Assembly (NCBI GenBank): GCA_964439955.1
Contig: CAYTPX010000058.1
Coordinates: forward strand, 1 to 6,889
Direction of reading: 5' to 3'
Source: UBA1794 sp964439955
GTDB lineage: Bacteria > Bacteroidota > Bacteroidia > Bacteroidales > Bacteroidaceae
DNA length: 6,889 bases
Part shown: positions 6,152 through 6,889 of the stretch, in pieces
Layout of the letters: each line of letters opens with the position of its first letter
Numbering within the stretch: the stretch's first letter is position 1
Translations under genes and position numbers: made by a program
The notes under the pieces: model-generated
What the model was told of the DNA's origin: nothing
Database searches by the model: none
Seen by the model: the letters and a program-made list of their open reading frames with translations, nothing else

Positions 6152-6466
6152 TCAAAAACCTTGGACAAGGTACAGATACCCACTGAAAGTCGCAACAAAT
6201 ATATAAACAAAATCTACGAGAATATACCATTTAGTTTTTTTTAAGGCCTTTTTATTCCTATATACCCAGCCGCCACATAGTAAATAGAAACAATACATTC
6301 CAACATTATTTCCTAGCAAACAATAAATAGCCCCTATGGGGCAAACTACCGAAATAGGCAGGCCTTCTACGAAAAAACGGAAAGGGAAAACAAAACAAAC
6401 GTTTCGCCTTTCGGATATACAAGCCACAACCCTATTTAATATATAGCTCAAAGATAGGGAAAACAC
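6152..6466 (-). CDS. Weak candidate: small hydrophobic membrane protein
   Basis: An open frame of 104 codons on the same strand as exbB, ending 63 bases before it. The start would be GTG (6466); an in-frame TAG lies about 25 bases further upstream, and the only internal ATG is codon 57. The product is hydrophobic with two likely membrane segments, about 36-64 and 80-100 (KWYILVDFVYIFVATFSGYL), joined by a basic turn (RNKKALKKTK), a plausible two-helix hairpin with positive charges inside. It has six Cys residues. Against it: no ribosome binding site, AT-rich DNA in which Phe/Tyr/Leu/Ile codons arise by chance, and no family I recognise. It may be a leader region rather than a gene. Confidence 0.22.
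   Translation of the reverse strand: MFSLSLSYILNRVVACISERRNVCFVFPFRFFVEGLPISVVCPIGAIYCLLGNNVGMYCFYLLCGGWVYRNKKALKKTKWYILVDFVYIFVATFSGYLYLVQGF
6196..6203 (-). promoter_or_regulatory. Candidate Bacteroidota -7 element for the exbB operon
   Basis: The minus strand reads TATATTTG, a full match to the Bacteroidota -7 consensus TAnnTTTG. It sits about 107 bases before the exbB ATG, a normal leader length. No TTTG -33 element is found 19-21 bases upstream, and the region is AT-rich, so a chance match is possible. Confidence 0.3.
6449..6456 (-). promoter_or_regulatory. Second candidate -7 element far upstream of exbB
   Basis: The minus strand reads TATCTTTG, again matching TAnnTTTG. TTTG tetramers lie upstream at 6472-6475 and 6483-6486, but their spacings (15 and 26 bases) miss the usual 19-21. 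If used, it would make an exbB leader of about 350 bases, or serve a small gene between. It lies just inside the 5' end of the weak ORF at 6152-6466, so the promoter and that ORF's GTG start cannot both be right. Confidence 0.18.
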
Positions 6467-6566
6467 GAAAACAAAATATCCACAAACGAGCTAAATTACT
6501 AAAGTTTAATCATTCGGTTGTGCCACAGATCTCTTTTGGGAAAACTTTTCGCATATTAAGGGAAAT

Positions 6567-6573
6567 AAGGAGG
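6567..6573 (+). promoter_or_regulatory. Shine-Dalgarno-like AAGGAGG before a plus-strand ATG
   Basis: AAGGAGG is followed by a 7-base spacer (AATAGAC) and ATG at 6581, which is ideal geometry for bacterial initiation. Its presence outside the operon suggests translation may begin here to the right, divergent from exbB. A seven-base match could still be chance. Confidence 0.35.
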
Positions 6574-6580
6574 AATAGAC

Positions 6581-6691
6581 ATGAGCGACAGGTCTAGCAT
6601 AATTCTTGACGCCCACCAAACATGCCATATCGGCCAAGAAAGTACAACCAGTTTGACCGCAAACGTTACTAGCCAGTATGGAGTTGCATAA
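6581..6691 (+). CDS. Candidate 36-aa peptide with ideal ribosome binding site
   Basis: ATG at 6581, stop TAA at 6689-6691. The product begins MSDRSSIILDAHQTCHIGQ and ends TSQYGVA; it is polar, with no signal peptide or membrane segment, and I do not recognise it. Its only strong support is the AAGGAGG placed seven bases before the ATG. It could be a short leader ORF, a broken gene (an overlapping frame stays open downstream), or nothing. It would be divergent from exbB. Confidence 0.25.
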   Translation: MSDRSSIILDAHQTCHIGQESTTSLTANVTSQYGVA

Positions 6692-6889
6692 CGGAATGGC
6701 AAGCGCGATACATCCCTACAAGCTCCACGGTAACATGACGATTGACAAGGGTTCTATTGCCCGAAGGACTGAAAAAAAGCCTACTAAACCGCGAACACGG
6801 AAGCTGCGAAAGACAGCCATACCAAAAGCTAATTCCCAAATGCCCCATAAACAAACATGGTATGAATGCCACACCACAACTGCCCGCCG
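6678..6889 (+). CDS. Candidate basic ORF, open at right edge
   Basis: The frame is open from 6657 to the window edge, with ATGs at 6678 and 6696 and at least 70 codons from the first. It begins MELHNGMASAIHPYKLHGN and has a strongly basic stretch later (KKPTKPRTRKLRK). The 6678 ATG overlaps the end of the 36-codon ORF by 14 bases, an arrangement that allows translational coupling or reflects a frameshift between two parts of one gene. It has no ribosome binding site of its own. The minus strand is also open here (from the edge to 6669), so neither frame is convincing. No family is recognised. Confidence 0.2.
   Translation, partial: MELHNGMASAIHPYKLHGNMTIDKGSIARRTEKKPTKPRTRKLRKTAIPKANSQMPHKQTWYECHTTTAR

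Larger units (their letters stand above)
6089..6889. other. Region upstream of exbB without a confident gene
   Basis: About 800 bases. The part from 6089 to about 6560 is AT-rich and holds the two candidate -7 elements, a weak 5-bp hairpin with a T-run (6154-6171, minus strand) and the weak 104-codon ORF. From about 6560 to the edge the composition returns nearer to that of the genes, with the plus-strand Shine-Dalgarno and two short ORFs, and a minus-strand frame (6669-6872, GTG start, Cys-rich product) that I regard as chance. I found no tRNA, riboswitch, insertion sequence or repeat array here. Confidence 0.6.

Noticed and set aside
6154..6171. Hairpin ACCTT-GTCC-AAGGT plus TTTT on the minus strand before exbB
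   Set aside because: Only five base pairs, two of them G-C; too weak to call a terminator or attenuator.
6669..6872. 67-codon minus-strand frame at the right end
   Set aside because: GTG start, no ribosome binding site, Cys-rich unfamiliar product and a competing open frame on the other strand; probably chance, although it is also open to the window edge.
1..6889. CRISPR array, tRNA, insertion sequence or phage features
   Set aside because: No spaced direct repeats, no tRNA T-loop or cloverleaf pattern, and no transposase or integrase motifs were seen on either strand by eye.

Overview
The window looks like the chromosome of a member of the Bacteroidota, most likely the order Bacteroidales. 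This rests on three things seen in the sequence: a TonB-like protein with the N-terminal 'ETKNKSYGAYQLRKN' motif typical of that phylum, a tandem pair of long (about 200 aa) ExbD proteins, and mostly Shine-Dalgarno-free starts. Genus cannot be fixed from the sequence alone.

Layout: six confidently called genes all lie on the minus strand, read from right to left: exbB (6088-5237), exbD paralogue 1 (5192-4587), exbD paralogue 2 (4563-3943), tonB-like (3910-3080), a PstS-like substrate-binding lipoprotein (3063-2095), and a large secreted TPR protein (1902-178). The first five are separated by 16-44 bases and look like one operon. The TPR gene follows after about 192 bases and ends at a strong intrinsic terminator (about 73-108). 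On the plus strand, the last 23 codons of a possible convergent gene run off the left edge (stop at 72-74), so the terminator may serve both directions.

The right 800 bases (6089-6889) hold no gene that can be called with confidence. The part nearest exbB is AT-rich, with two sequences resembling the Bacteroidota -7 promoter element and a weak candidate ORF for a small membrane protein. Further right, on the plus strand, is a near-perfect Shine-Dalgarno followed by a 36-codon ORF that overlaps another ORF open at the window edge. These could be the start of a divergent gene but are not recognised.

How the genes fit together: ExbB plus the two ExbDs form an inner-membrane proton-driven motor. 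The TonB-like protein would carry that energy across the periplasm to outer-membrane partners. The PstS-like lipoprotein has no ABC permease or ATPase genes beside it, so it is probably not simply the binding protein of a local phosphate importer. It and the TPR protein are best viewed as periplasmic partners of the TonB motor, loosely comparable to CpoB in the Tol-Pal operon. That last link is inference. The operon type is, to my knowledge, recurrent in Bacteroidales, but the roles of its last two genes are not established.
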